DNA of 64,000 nucleotides from Haliclona indistincta. Its lineage: Eukaryota; Porifera; Demospongiae; Haplosclerida; Chalinidae. The DNA is taken from positions 8,541,899-8,605,898 of the forward strand of contig OZ024787.1 in assembly GCA_964017065.1 (NCBI GenBank), given 5' to 3'. Under the pieces are notes generated by a model. It saw only the letters and a list, made by a program, of their open reading frames with translations, was not told the DNA's origin and did no database searches. Positions 55,348 to 64,000 of this stretch are shown here, piece after piece. How positions within the stretch are numbered: position 1 is the first letter of the stretch; every line of letters starts with the position of its first letter. The position numbers and the translations under genes are program-made.

Positions 55348-55493
55348 TCCTTCTTTCACTGTACCGGGAAGTCCAAGAGTCCAGGACACGTGGATCTAAA
55401 AATACCAACCCGGCCACGCCCAAGACGATCACATCTCAATGAGCGGGCGATTTAAATTCAACAATAGCAACCAAAGTTCTAATTAATCCAAGA

Positions 55494-55885
55494 CCAACAT
55501 GTAGGGATGACGTGAAGTGTAGGAATGACGCTTGCAAGGAACAAGGCTTGAAAAAGGAAAGGAACAAGATGGGATGGTGCTTGCAAAAGTAAAGGAACGA
55601 GATGGAATAATGCTTGCAAATGTAAAATCCCAAGTATCCCTACATCAGCGGCTTGCAGCGATGACCTGCAACATGCAGAATCCTCTTCCAATACTTCTAC
55701 AGCTGTCAATTACTTCACGTCCTCCTCTTCAATTCAAGCCGCTGATGTAGGGATAGTTGGAATTTTTTACATTTGCAAGCATTATTCCATCTCATTCCTC
55801 TGCTTTTGCAAGCATCATCCCATCTTGTTCCTTTCCTTTTACAAGCCTTGCTCCTTGCAAGCGTCATCCCTACACTTTTCAGTTT
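55494..55885. mobile_element. 390-bp foldback element with about 150-bp arms
   Basis: Arms 55510-55660 and 55735-55880 are close complements (GGAATGACGCTTGCAAGGA / TCCTTGCAAGCGTCATCC; GGGATGGTGCTTGCAAAAG / CTTTTGCAAGCATCATCCC). The inner ends TCCCTACATCAGCGGCT / GCCGCTGATGTAGGGA resemble the inner ends of the 1.2-kb repeats (ATCCCTACATCAGTGGCTG). It is a non-coding foldback MITE. Confidence 0.85.
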
Positions 55886-56374
55886 TTTTTATTAAACTTT
55901 TTTTACTTTACTTGTTCCATGATCACTATCAGTTTGAACTTATTAGCTGTATTTTGTTAGCTGTTATTTCATTTTTACAACTCTGTGAGCAGCAGTTGCT
56001 AGTCCAGCAGATGTGAAGGTGCATAGCCTAGATCTTCAGAGAGTAAGGAGTCAGTGTGGTTTGTGTTTGAATGTTAATAATTATTATCAATCACTAGAAT
56101 AATCATTCGATGAAAATAGCTAGAGTGGTTGAGGACGCAGAAAGCAAATTATCAATTCCAGGTATGCTTTGATAACAAGATGTAGTTCCTAGCACTGTGA
56201 CTAACAACACTGAGAACTGCCAACATGATGCTGCAAGCCTAATAGTAGGAGCACGCCTAGCTTACGCTGTGTGGTGTAGGAACGCTTTGACGCACCATCT
56301 GAAGCTTTAATGAACATGATGAAAATTAATTTCCACGATATTTGTATCAGCATTTCGCTTGGAAAGATCAGCCT
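55886..56374. other. Spacer between the foldback element and the alpha-kinase 5 flank
   Basis: AT-rich, no gene. The right part joins the inverted duplication shared with 52355-52560. Confidence 0.4.
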
Positions 56375-56441
56375 GCTTAGCCTCGCCTCCAGTCCACACC
56401 CTTCACTAACTGAAGGGTGTGGACTGGAGGCGAGGCTAAGC
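56375..56441. repeat. Perfect hairpin insertion, 31-bp arms, 5-nt loop
   Basis: GCTTAGCCTCGCCTCCAGTC... at 56375-56405 and its exact complement at 56411-56441. The homologous position near copy 3 (about 52530) lacks it, so it is a discrete insertion. Confidence 0.9.
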
Positions 56442-56629
56442 ATGTGCATGTATCAACATTTGTGAAAATACATAATTTTATTAATTAATTTTACATCATG
56501 AATAACACTTACAGTATTATGAAAAATACTTTAAAGTTACATGTATGTATGTAGTATACAAATGAATATTAATTTTCTGTGTGATACACTCAGTATGCAT
56601 GCCAAAAATTATCAGTCACGTTATCAGTT

Positions 56630-57424
56630 TTAGTATCCTCTGCTTGCAATACTTCGTAGAATACCTGATACTGTCAGACGAGTAAATGGATTTAATTTCA
56701 GATCGATGTTGTAAGTAGTGGCTGCCTGCAGTTGATCTAGGTTTTGAAGGCATGCTCTCAGCTCGTGTTGAGGGACCCTGCTGATAAAATCACTAGGAGT
56801 GGGCCTTGGCAATGATTCACAGAATTGATTGCACTTGTGATTATAAAAAAACATGAGCATACCCTCGGCTCCAGTATCGGTCTGACCGTAGCTGTTGTTC
56901 AGAGAAATTATTGCTGGATCAGTCAGGATAAAGCCACCCCCATCGCCTTTCGTCCATACTCCCTGGAGGTCTGACACCATCAGTTCACCACCAGTGTGTA
57001 CCCAGCTCCAGTGCATGAATGCAGGCATGGACAGCGACTCATTCGAGATAAACCCATAGTTATTGCACCACTTCTTGAAATCACCTCTGATGTAGTCCTC
57101 CACGATCACTCTCTCACCAACCTTGGGAGTTCTGTTCGGATCGGATTGGCTAGTGACTTGAAAAATGTCAATATTAGTGAACCGAATAGGGTAATTTGTT
57201 CCTGGGAATGCCGCGTTGAATCCGCGGGCCAACTCGGATGCTTTTGTGTGGATCTTCACAGTGCCGTCCCAGTCAGTTGCTTTCCACGTATGCGAGGCTT
57301 TGAGCTCTTTTACAACAATTTCCTTCCCTCTCATGTGCGGTGGCGACAAGTATTCTCCCTTGTACGCACGTCTGAATCGCCCTTCAGCGAAAGAGTTTGG
57401 GTTGAAAGTAGCAGTTTTCTCCAT
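56630..57424 (-). CDS. Single-domain alpha-kinase, copy 5
   Basis: Intronless, 264 residues, start MEKTATFNPNSFAEG. Key positions: Lys39 (IVVKELK), Glu109 (VEDYIRGDF), His138 (MHWSW), Asp152 (VSDLQGV), Asp169 (LTDPAI), Gly-rich 180-188 (GQTDTGAEG), His196, Cys198 and Cys202 (HKCNQFC). This is a complete minimal alpha-kinase domain. A TATA-like TATAAAT lies about 50 bp upstream and a pair of kappaB-like decamers about 115-137 bp upstream. It forms an inverted pair with copy 3. Confidence 0.88.
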   Translation of the reverse strand: MEKTATFNPNSFAEGRFRRAYKGEYLSPPHMRGKEIVVKELKASHTWKATDWDGTVKIHTKASELARGFNAAFPGTNYPIRFTNIDIFQVTSQSDPNRTPKVGERVIVEDYIRGDFKKWCNNYGFISNESLSMPAFMHWSWVHTGGELMVSDLQGVWTKGDGGGFILTDPAIISLNNSYGQTDTGAEGMLMFFYNHKCNQFCESLPRPTPSDFISRVPQHELRACLQNLDQLQAATTYNIDLKLNPFTRLTVSGILRSIASRGY

Positions 57425-57470
57425 CCTAATAGGCTATTAGCGATGTATATTACTGGTGGTACAAGCTCGT

Positions 57471-57561
57471 ATTTATACATTAATAATCTATTAATAGTAT
57501 AATAATGCAACACGTAACGGATATTCCCTAAAGCGATAGGGGAGATTCCCTGGGACATTCC
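57471..57561 (-). promoter_or_regulatory. Putative promoter of alpha-kinase 5: TATA box and two kappaB-like decamers
   Basis: TATAAAT read leftward at 57471-57477. GGGAGATTCC at 57540-57549 and GGGACATTCC at 57552-57561 both fit GGGRNWYYCC. The decamer pair recurs upstream of alpha-kinase 1. Confidence 0.45.
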
Positions 57562-57854
57562 CTCCTTATATTGCCAACACATGTACTCCACTGGTACACA
57601 ACCAAAAATATCCAGCAATGTTTCTGTATCGATACCGCACATGTCTGTTATTAGCCTGATTTCAGTATAGAAACAATAATGTACAATGTAGTTGACTGGT
57701 ACATCCGCGTATCAGTATGTCCATAATATTTCATCCATGTTACAGGCAAACAGCCCTGTACGGCGGTTGATAACGATCATACGGTTGATTGGCTTGAAAC
57801 TATCAATGGTGTTTCAAAGATGAAATTGCCATGAAACATTATTGTAGATCTACA

Positions 57855-60190
57855 AATATGGCGACAGGTCAGTGGCTGTCTACACGGAAGTAAGTCAGTT
57901 AAGCTGATCATAAAACTTGTACTAACACACACATTGCCTTACTTATTACAGGCGACCTCGGACTAAGACTGCAGAAAGTGCTAGTAGCGATTGGTAAGCA
58001 TGATTACTGCTAAAAGTGTTGGCAATAATAATTATTAATTTCATAGTAACAGTGAAAAAATTATAGTTATAAGCAGGTAAGCAGCATGTATATAGGTGCC
58101 AGAATAACAATATAAGTGTTGTGCTTGTGAGATGTAGCATTTTGTAAATACACACTCCAAGCTGATCACTGATACTTTTTGCTTAGTGACAGAGAATGAT
58201 ATGAACATGCATATTGTTGGTGTGCGCTCAAGCAAGGAAAGACCTCGTATATAAGCCATTGAAAGCGCTGAGAAGAACGTGCTACTCATAATGTGATGCA
58301 AAATATTTTTGTAACAGCAGAAATGCGTAATTAAGTGTTATTCTGATGACACCGAAGTTGTACCTTATTACAGTTCATGTTCTCCTGATTATGTACAGAC
58401 TGACAAGGACATTGCACCGGACTCTGTCGCTCAGCCTAGAACTAAAAAATTTCACTGAAACAAATTGAGAATATCAAAACAAAGACCTCGGAAAACAAGA
58501 AAATTGAGGCAAGAAAAAAATGTGGGTTGAAAGAAAGCACCAATTATTTACTGTCACTTCCATGTGACTTGTATACAGGTTAGTTAATTATAGTATGTTG
58601 ACAATTAGGCACAAATCATGCACATGTATTAGGCCGACTCCTGTTGAGACTCTTCACACGATCCTTTTGGGTCCGTGTAAATATCTTCTTCATATGCTCA
58701 TGTCTTCTCTTTCTGCTGAAGATAAGAAAAAACTTTATGCTCGTTTGCAAGCGTTCCCCTTGTCAGAAATTGATGAAAAGGTCTTGGGGAATCTCACCAG
58801 AAATTATCGCTCATTTGTTGGCCGAGATTTTAAAGCACTGATGCAGGTAGTAATAATAATAATGATATTTATTTTTTTCAGGTGGCAATCTTGTTTAGGA
58901 CTATCTCAATGATGAGCAGTTCCAAGTTTGGTTTTGCCTTTCTAAGGAAATTATACACTTTTGTGCTAAGAATGCTTCGTAATACTTGTGTAAAGGTATT
59001 TCAAATTGCCTACATCACTCCCTTTTCTACCAAGAACAAAGATCATAGCTGTCATAGTGTTTGTGTTGAATTTGTTGAAGCAGTCAGAGTGGCTTTTCCT
59101 GACATGCTTAAAAAGCCGAAGATTCACCTTCTCTTACATTTTAGTAGATAACATGATTGAGTTTGGGCCTACTTCTGCTTTTAACATTGAAAGGTAGAAT
59201 CAATGCATGATGTATAATAACTATTATGATGCACATCTTATGACTGTAGATGTGAGGCATTGTTTGGTAATCGTCAATCACCAAGCAAGGACATTGCGAA
59301 TTGTTTCGAAGTGCTAGAACACTTCGTTTTCGTGGCGATGGTGGGTCTCTGGATGGTAAACAAGGTAACTTAATGTTCTCGAGCATAATCAATATAATAG
59401 TGCTTGCATAATTATAGTAGTGGAGCAGGATTACAGGAGCTATACTCACAAAGTGCTGTTCAACACTTTGTAAACAGTATCCCTCTTAGAACCCTTCACC
59501 ACGACAAAGACATATTTCAACCAGGTTCACTATGTCTATTGAAGGTAATATTAATGCACAGAGAAAATAATATTTTACGCAATATTCTTATGTAGCATAC
59601 TCGACAAATGGTGCTTGGAGAAGTGAGTGTTGTGGCAAAAGGTGTATCAACTGATATAGCTGGTCCGTGTTCCGCTTCCATGCTGTTTCTACCGGAACAT
59701 GTACCATTGAGTGCTCTTGTTTTTGTGTATGGTGGAGTGATGACGCAGGTTGGTCAAATGGCTCACAACGGTTCTTTCATCAACTAGAAGAGGGCACTGA
59801 GGTTTGCTACATCATCATGAAGGTTTTATTATTACTATTCTAGATTTTATCTTGACTAGGTGATGTATGGAATGTTTGTACTTGGTTTAAAGTACAAGAA
59901 CGACAAGGTGTGTTTGGTACAGCAGATGGAGGGTATGGCAGGTGTAGTAAACAATCTAGACTGTCCTTTATAATATTCGATCACCACTAACTTCAAACTG
60001 ATGCCATCTACCTCAGTTAAAGCAGAAGTATCTTTTGTACATCAGTGTGACGAGTCATGTGACTTTGTGAACAGTGGTTCTGTCATTGTTGAGCGGGAGG
60101 AAGTTACTTTAGACAAGCTACAATTTTCATATTATTTTGAAACCAATCGCTTGTATTGTTTTAATGTTTTTTGTATGAATCAATAATATT
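57855..60190 (+). pseudogene. Spliced, frameshifted transposon-associated gene (family resembling large basidiomycete TE-linked proteins)
   Basis: Exon-like pieces with good splice sites run from ATGGCGACAG (57858) through 57951-57992, 58372-58560, 58631-58844, 58880-59190, 59250-59365 and later pieces to about 60180. Readable blocks are PTPVETLHTILLGPCKYLL, NLTRNYRSFVGRDFKALMQ, DYLNDEQFQVWFCLSK, KKPKIHLLLH, DNMIEFGPTSAFNIER, NRQSPSKDIANCFEVLEHF and VSFVHQCDESCDFVNSG. From memory these resemble large uncharacterised, transposon-linked proteins common in basidiomycete fungi. At least four frameshifts (in 58372-58560, near 58895, near 59150, near 59310) break it, so it is not functional as it stands. 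I cannot name the superfamily with confidence. Confidence 0.6.
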
Positions 60191-60859
60191 TTTTGTACAG
60201 TATAATTATTATATACATGAAATTTAAATGCGTGATACAGGATAGATACAATGTTGGTTCAGACCTGACTTTACAGTATGAAACAGGGGCGAAGCCAGAT
60301 ACAGCACTGATATAGTTACGGTAACAATGCTGTTAGTACAAGGCTGTTACATTCGATTACCGGAAAGTTCTGATACAAGGGATATGCTACAACGTGGTAT
60401 CATAATAGATTACGTCCTTGATACGGAGACCTTGTTTTGGTTGTGTATACTGGGTAGCCTTAGACTGATTTTTGTTTAGAATACAGCTCAGTGCAGCTTC
60501 CATATCAAACACAGTGTATTGCATTATTCTTCACTTTCTGCTGCTATAACGTACCGTAAGCAGCACTGGTGTAATCAGGAGTTTAGCTTGAAGATGAGAT
60601 TCATCAACAGTCGTTATTACTGTGAAACCACAGCTATGTAGAATAAATCTCATTAAAAATAAATTTTCCATCAGTGTGTGTTCGCGGTTTCACTACTCCT
60701 TGCAACAGCCACAAAAGCGTAAAGCGTGATCCTTGCCTTATTTGGAAGGTTTTTTACATTGCGTGATTCAGATTGAACACGGTTTACGCTCTACGTTTGA
60801 CGCTTTTAGATTGCAAGAAGTAGTGAAACTGCTGTATGATAATAATTGATACAAAAATG
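60191..60859. other. Spacer between the TE pseudogene and the JmjC gene
   Basis: No gene. It contains one small inverted-repeat element, listed separately. Confidence 0.4.
60691..60833. repeat. Small inverted-repeat element, about 50-bp imperfect arms
   Basis: GTTTCACTACTCCTTGCAA ... AAAAGCGTAAAGCG at the left and the complement (CGCTTTTAGATTGCAAGAAG then TAGTGAAAC) at the right. It is probably a MITE remnant. Confidence 0.65.
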
Positions 60860-62488
60860 TTACTGTTCAGAAGGATTGTCCAGAAAGTGTCTGTAATACT
60901 TGGTATTGTAGTGCAATCGACAAGTAGAGCATGGAAACTCCTTAGTAAGTAACGGCTCATACCTGTAGGATAAGAAGATGATTATGAAGATTGTTATTAT
61001 TCAGTGCTTACCAGTAGTTCACAGCCAGGTTCCTATTCTCTGTGGTATCGGGTTGGGACTGTACCTCGTGCCACCAGAATGCAGGCATGAACAGCACATC
61101 ACCTGGTGACAGTGTGCACTTGAGACGATTTGCTTGAGAAAAAAGTGGAAATCGGTTCAAATCAGGACTCAGGATATCCACCGGTGACATCACCATGGAG
61201 GTACTCTCGAGCAGCTGCTGACGATAGAATTTTCCACCAAAACTGAATCTTTTACTAGATGCAGAATTAACCGACTTGTAACCCAACAGAGCTTCAGGTA
61301 TATGTGCCTCATAAAGATTCTCATTGCTATGTGGGTCAAATAGAACTAGATGCTTCTTTCCAGATATCTGTATGATAAAGGAGAAAGGTGAGAAAATGAG
61401 ACAGAATGTCAAGTGCTACTTGCCTGGCACAGCATGTTATCATAAGGGTCAAAGTGTAGTTTCCCCAGTGTGTTTCCATCACTCAACCACATGTTCAAAT
61501 GTCTTTTCTCTAACAAACCACGCACGAATGGCATTTCAAGAATGTCTTCCTCTAGTTCAGGCATATAGTAAGGTATCGAGGAGTACTCAAGGTAAGCCGA
61601 GAGGCCGGTCAGATTAGCACCAGCAGAAACCAGTCGAAGAAACTCGGAGAATTTCATTTCAGCAGTGGCTGGTCGTACAACAACCATGTCAGGAAATTTG
61701 AGTTGCTGCCTGACCTCCTGAGGAATCCATTGTTCAGAGTAGCCCGGCCATAGCGACGCTGCCTCAACACCTTCGTAACAGCCGTCTCTGGTCATCTTGA
61801 TGTGCACCTCTTTCTCTCCGTATTTTTGTTCCAAGTAGGACATTGTCCATTTCTTCATTGCCGGCCAGTTCTTTGCAGCTCCTTCAAACACGACTGGTTG
61901 AGATCGAGAGAGGTAGTTAGTGAAGAACTCTTCACGTGTTGGGAGAGTCTTAAGTCTTGTACAACTAGATTTGCGGGAAGGAGCGTGGTAGAGGTTGCTC
62001 ATGATGCGTGAGTGAAGGACACCAGCTGGTGAGATTCCACCTGACACTGTTCTAAACCCACCGCACCTCTCATTGAGGAACTGCACTAGAGCTGCTGCTG
62101 TCAGTGGTCCTGGGTACGCCTCGGCTTGAGCAGCTGAAGGAGGAACCAGTAGACATGATCTATCTTTGACTTTCTTCGGGAAGAATGCTAAGTTTGTTCT
62201 TTGACTGACTTCTCGAGATCCCTTTGACCATTTTAGTGATGAGTATAACTGGTTACCTGTATTCTCTAATAAACCAATGTATACGGTATTGTCGTTTTCG
62301 TACACAACTGACACGTTGATCAGTAGTGGTAGGGAAGATTGTTGGAGTCCCACGAGTAGACAAGAGTTCTCGACGATATTGTCGATTTCTGTATAACTTA
62401 TAGTTCTTAGCAAGTCATCTTGACGACTGTAGGAGCTTGAGAAAGACGCTAGAACCATTAAAAACAGCACACACCGAAAGAGGTTCAT
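60860..62488 (-). CDS. Secreted or ER JMJD7-like JmjC hydroxylase with an N-terminal thioredoxin-like region
   Basis: JmjC (cupin_8) enzymes use Fe(II) and 2-oxoglutarate to hydroxylate proteins. Start at 62488 because MNLFRCVLFLMVLASFSSSYS is a signal peptide; an upstream in-frame Met (62563) would bury it. Exons 62488-61424, 61367-61012 and 60962-60860 (ending LDNPSEQ-stop). The first intron is 56 bp and has a GC donor (CAG|GCAAGT). Residues about 60-185 look thioredoxin-like without CxxC (AYPGPLTAAALVQFLNERCG). The JmjC core has LHFDPYDNMLCQ (His and Asp of the iron site), GKKHLVLFDPH (2-oxoglutarate Lys) and FWWHEVQSQ (second His), then NLAVNYWYE. Core order matches JMJD7, but that human protein is cytosolic. 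Substrate unknown. It is head-to-head with the SPSB3-like gene. Confidence 0.87.
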
Positions 62489-62572
62489 TTTCCTCTCGAT
62501 TTTCGATTTCCTCGTTCCTCCTCCATGAGTGTTTAACCACGCCTCTTTATCGACCACGCCCAATGGACCTGC
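62489..62572. promoter_or_regulatory. 84-bp bidirectional promoter spacer
   Basis: The shortest of three head-to-head spacers here. Contains GCCACGCCC-type GC boxes (AACCACGCC, GACCACGCCC); no TATA box. Confidence 0.5.
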
Positions 62573-63280
62573 ATGGCGGAAGCAGAGGAAGATGCTCAGA
62601 GCTCTCTCGAGGATGAGGCGGATTGCGAGTACTCATGGCGATGGACTGTCGGCGATCAAACAAGGCCGGTAATTCTGTCTCAGGACCGACTCTCCGTTAC
62701 GTTTCATCCTCGGCGCAGTCTCGGCTGTGAAGTGGTGACGGGGGACAAGCCTCTTCTCGGTCACATGGAGCACTACTTCGAGGTAAAGATGGAGAAACCC
62801 TTCCACGGTCAGGCACGAATGGTTGGCGTGGGAAACAAGCTCGCTCGTCTTCACTCCGCTTCAAAAGATTTCTCTCCTCTGCTAGGCAGGGACTCTAGCA
62901 GCTGGGGCATCAACTACACTGGTGCTATACACCATAACACGGACAGCCACAAATACATCACGCTAGACCAGTCGGCTCACAGTGACAGTCTTCGTGTCGG
63001 GGTCTACTACGAGAGCTACTACGGCAATCTATCGTTTAGCATCAACGGAAAAAGCCCGGGGATAGCCTTCCAGAACGTTCCAATCGTAATCGACCTTTAT
63101 CCAATGATCTGCTCTAGCTCTGCCTCTAGCAAGATGACTCTAGTCTCCTGTCACTCCTCCGTGATATCGCTCAAGGCACTGTGCAGAGGCACTGTGAGAA
63201 TGTACACGGAGGAGGAGGACATTGAGCAACTACCAATACCATCACATATCATCTCATATCTACTATTTCATACGTATTGA
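62573..63280 (+). CDS. SPSB3-like: SPSB3-like SPRY domain and SOCS-box protein
   Basis: SPSB proteins are substrate receptors of Elongin B/C-Cullin5 ubiquitin ligases. Intronless, 235 residues, start MAEAEEDAQSS. The SPRY/B30.2 domain covers about 20-190: VTFHPRRSLGCEVV, HYFEVKMEKPFHGQARMVGV, LLGRDSSSWGINYTGAIHH, VGVYYESYYGNLSFSINGK and DLYPMICSSSA. These match human SPSB3 (VTFHP, FWEIKM, LLGRDEDSWGLSYTGLLHH, FYPMVCSTA). The SOCS-box-like tail is SLKALCRGTV then IEQLPIPSHI. The short C-terminus resembles SPSB3 rather than SPSB1/2/4. Confidence 0.82.
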   Translation: MAEAEEDAQSSLEDEADCEYSWRWTVGDQTRPVILSQDRLSVTFHPRRSLGCEVVTGDKPLLGHMEHYFEVKMEKPFHGQARMVGVGNKLARLHSASKDFSPLLGRDSSSWGINYTGAIHHNTDSHKYITLDQSAHSDSLRVGVYYESYYGNLSFSINGKSPGIAFQNVPIVIDLYPMICSSSASSKMTLVSCHSSVISLKALCRGTVRMYTEEEDIEQLPIPSHIISYLLFHTY

Positions 63281-63513
63281 AAAGTGCATGTAAGCAGCTT
63301 CTCTTCATAATTCTCATGGTACTTTTCATAATTCATAATTCATCTTATACATCATCCTTTTTGTACTGATCAACAGCAGTATAATAATCATCTTTGAACA
63401 TAAGAGTGAATTTACAATGCGTTCAAAATGTGTCTTTTGCACTAAAGACATTGCCACATGTCCTAAAAAAAAACAGAGAAAAGTTGGGAAAAAGGAGAGG
63501 AAGGGTATGTACC
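63281..63513. other. 3' spacer of the SPSB3-like gene
   Basis: AT-rich; no gene seen. Confidence 0.4.
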
Positions 63514-63742
63514 TCATAGATGTGTCCATTCCAGTTCCTTGCTGAGAATGAGTGACAGCTCTGGTGTTAGGCGGAAATCTTTGCCGCCCCAGAATCCCGT
63601 TGGTAGATCGAGCGAGGTAGCTCGAGAGGAGGGAGGAGCAACAAGAACACATCCCTTAGTGAGCAGATGGTTGAGGTAGCTATCCCAGTTCTGTGGTTGC
63701 TTGGGATCAGCTGTGGTATTGGAGGAGGGTAAGCCAGCAGTC
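63514..63742 (-). CDS. Unrecognised exon, probably the C-terminal exon of a leftward gene
   Basis: An acceptor-like CCCACAG at about 63743 opens a frame reading PQNWDSYLNHLLTKGCVLVA, then LDLPTGFWGGKDFRLTPEL and SLILSKELEWTHL, followed by TGA. A donor-like GTACAT directly follows. Composition is protein-like and the acceptor is good, but I do not recognise the family. The other frame across the same piece is also open (LLLLPPLELP), so the call is tentative. Confidence 0.4.
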
Positions 63743-64000
63743 CTGTGGGTAGGAAGGAATGAGTTGTGGTTACACTGGGCAAGCTATTGAGACAGTGACT
63801 TAGTGATCTATAATGGTAAGTGTGCAAAGAGGTCTCCCACACAGCCAGAACACTCAATTCAGGAAACCACAAACAAAACAGTGGTCTGCTCAAGTCAAAT
63901 TCAAATGCAAAATTTCACTTGCTGTTGTACTGCTGACTATTAATTTTTGCAACAATCATTCCACTATACTGTCTATAATATGTATAGATGTGACTGTATG
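63743..64000. other. Right edge; nothing recognised
   Basis: Probably intron of the leftward gene whose last exon may be at 63514-63742. Confidence 0.3.

Larger units (their letters stand above)
53235..55445. repeat. Segmental duplication copy B (alpha-kinase 4 and its 3' flank)
   Basis: Partner of 43115-45190 in direct orientation. It contains an extra palindromic insertion at about 53496-53720 that copy A lacks. Confidence 0.9.

Noticed and set aside
40209..57424. Alpha-kinase copies as processed retrogenes
   Set aside because: No poly-A tails seen, and duplicated flanks extend far beyond the genes, so the copies spread by DNA duplication. The founding copy may still have been intronless for another reason.

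Overview
This window is eukaryotic, metazoan nuclear DNA. Genes have short GT-AG introns, some only 50-100 bp, and are tightly packed. The conserved genes are animal ones: an LRRK2-type ROCO kinase, the SAGA deubiquitinase USP22, the PKA type-I regulatory subunit, an HTRA2-like mitochondrial protease, the PRC2 subunit SUZ12, a JMJD7-like hydroxylase and an SPSB3-like SPRY/SOCS protein. Lineage-specific Death-domain/NHL-repeat genes, a PMP-type multi-pass membrane protein and many small foldback transposons suggest a sponge, probably a demosponge. That placement is inference from gene content.

Layout. 1-17449 (-): N-terminal two thirds of an LRRK2-like gene; its C-terminal LRR/ROC/COR/kinase part lies beyond the left edge. 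A 7.7-kb intron of this gene holds an intact, intronless, opposite-strand gene for a beta-helix/multi-TM protein (5.3-8.9 kb). 17.9-22.0 kb (-): USP22. It is head-to-head with PRKAR1 (22.6-26.7 kb, +), with a perfect CRE between them. 27.1-28.3 kb (-): HTRA2-like, head-to-head with SUZ12 (28.5-34.6 kb, +).

35-57.5 kb is a rapidly evolving accessory region. It has two paralogous genes with an N-terminal Death domain, an unnamed conserved module and a coiled coil; the first ends in an NHL propeller and the second lacks it. They are interleaved with five intronless, single-domain alpha-kinase genes. Around them lie decayed fragments of SUZ12 and of the Death/NHL gene, so a block 'SUZ12 3' part + Death/NHL + alpha-kinase' appears to have been duplicated repeatedly. 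Several MITEs and hairpin insertions sit here. 57.9-60.2 kb (+): a frameshifted transposon-associated pseudogene. 60.9-62.5 kb (-): secreted JmjC protein, head-to-head (84 bp) with SPSB3-like (62.6-63.3 kb, +). The last 0.7 kb holds one unrecognised minus-strand exon.

The housekeeping genes are unrelated in function. The accessory region is the candidate for a new system: Death-domain adaptors and alpha-kinases (the family of the vertebrate innate sensor ALPK1) co-amplified in one locus. Two of the alpha-kinases share paired kappaB-like decamers upstream. A role in immunity or cell death is a hypothesis, not something the sequence proves. Intronic CT/CA simple repeats are nearly always pyrimidine-rich on the sense strand and often abut the 3' splice site.
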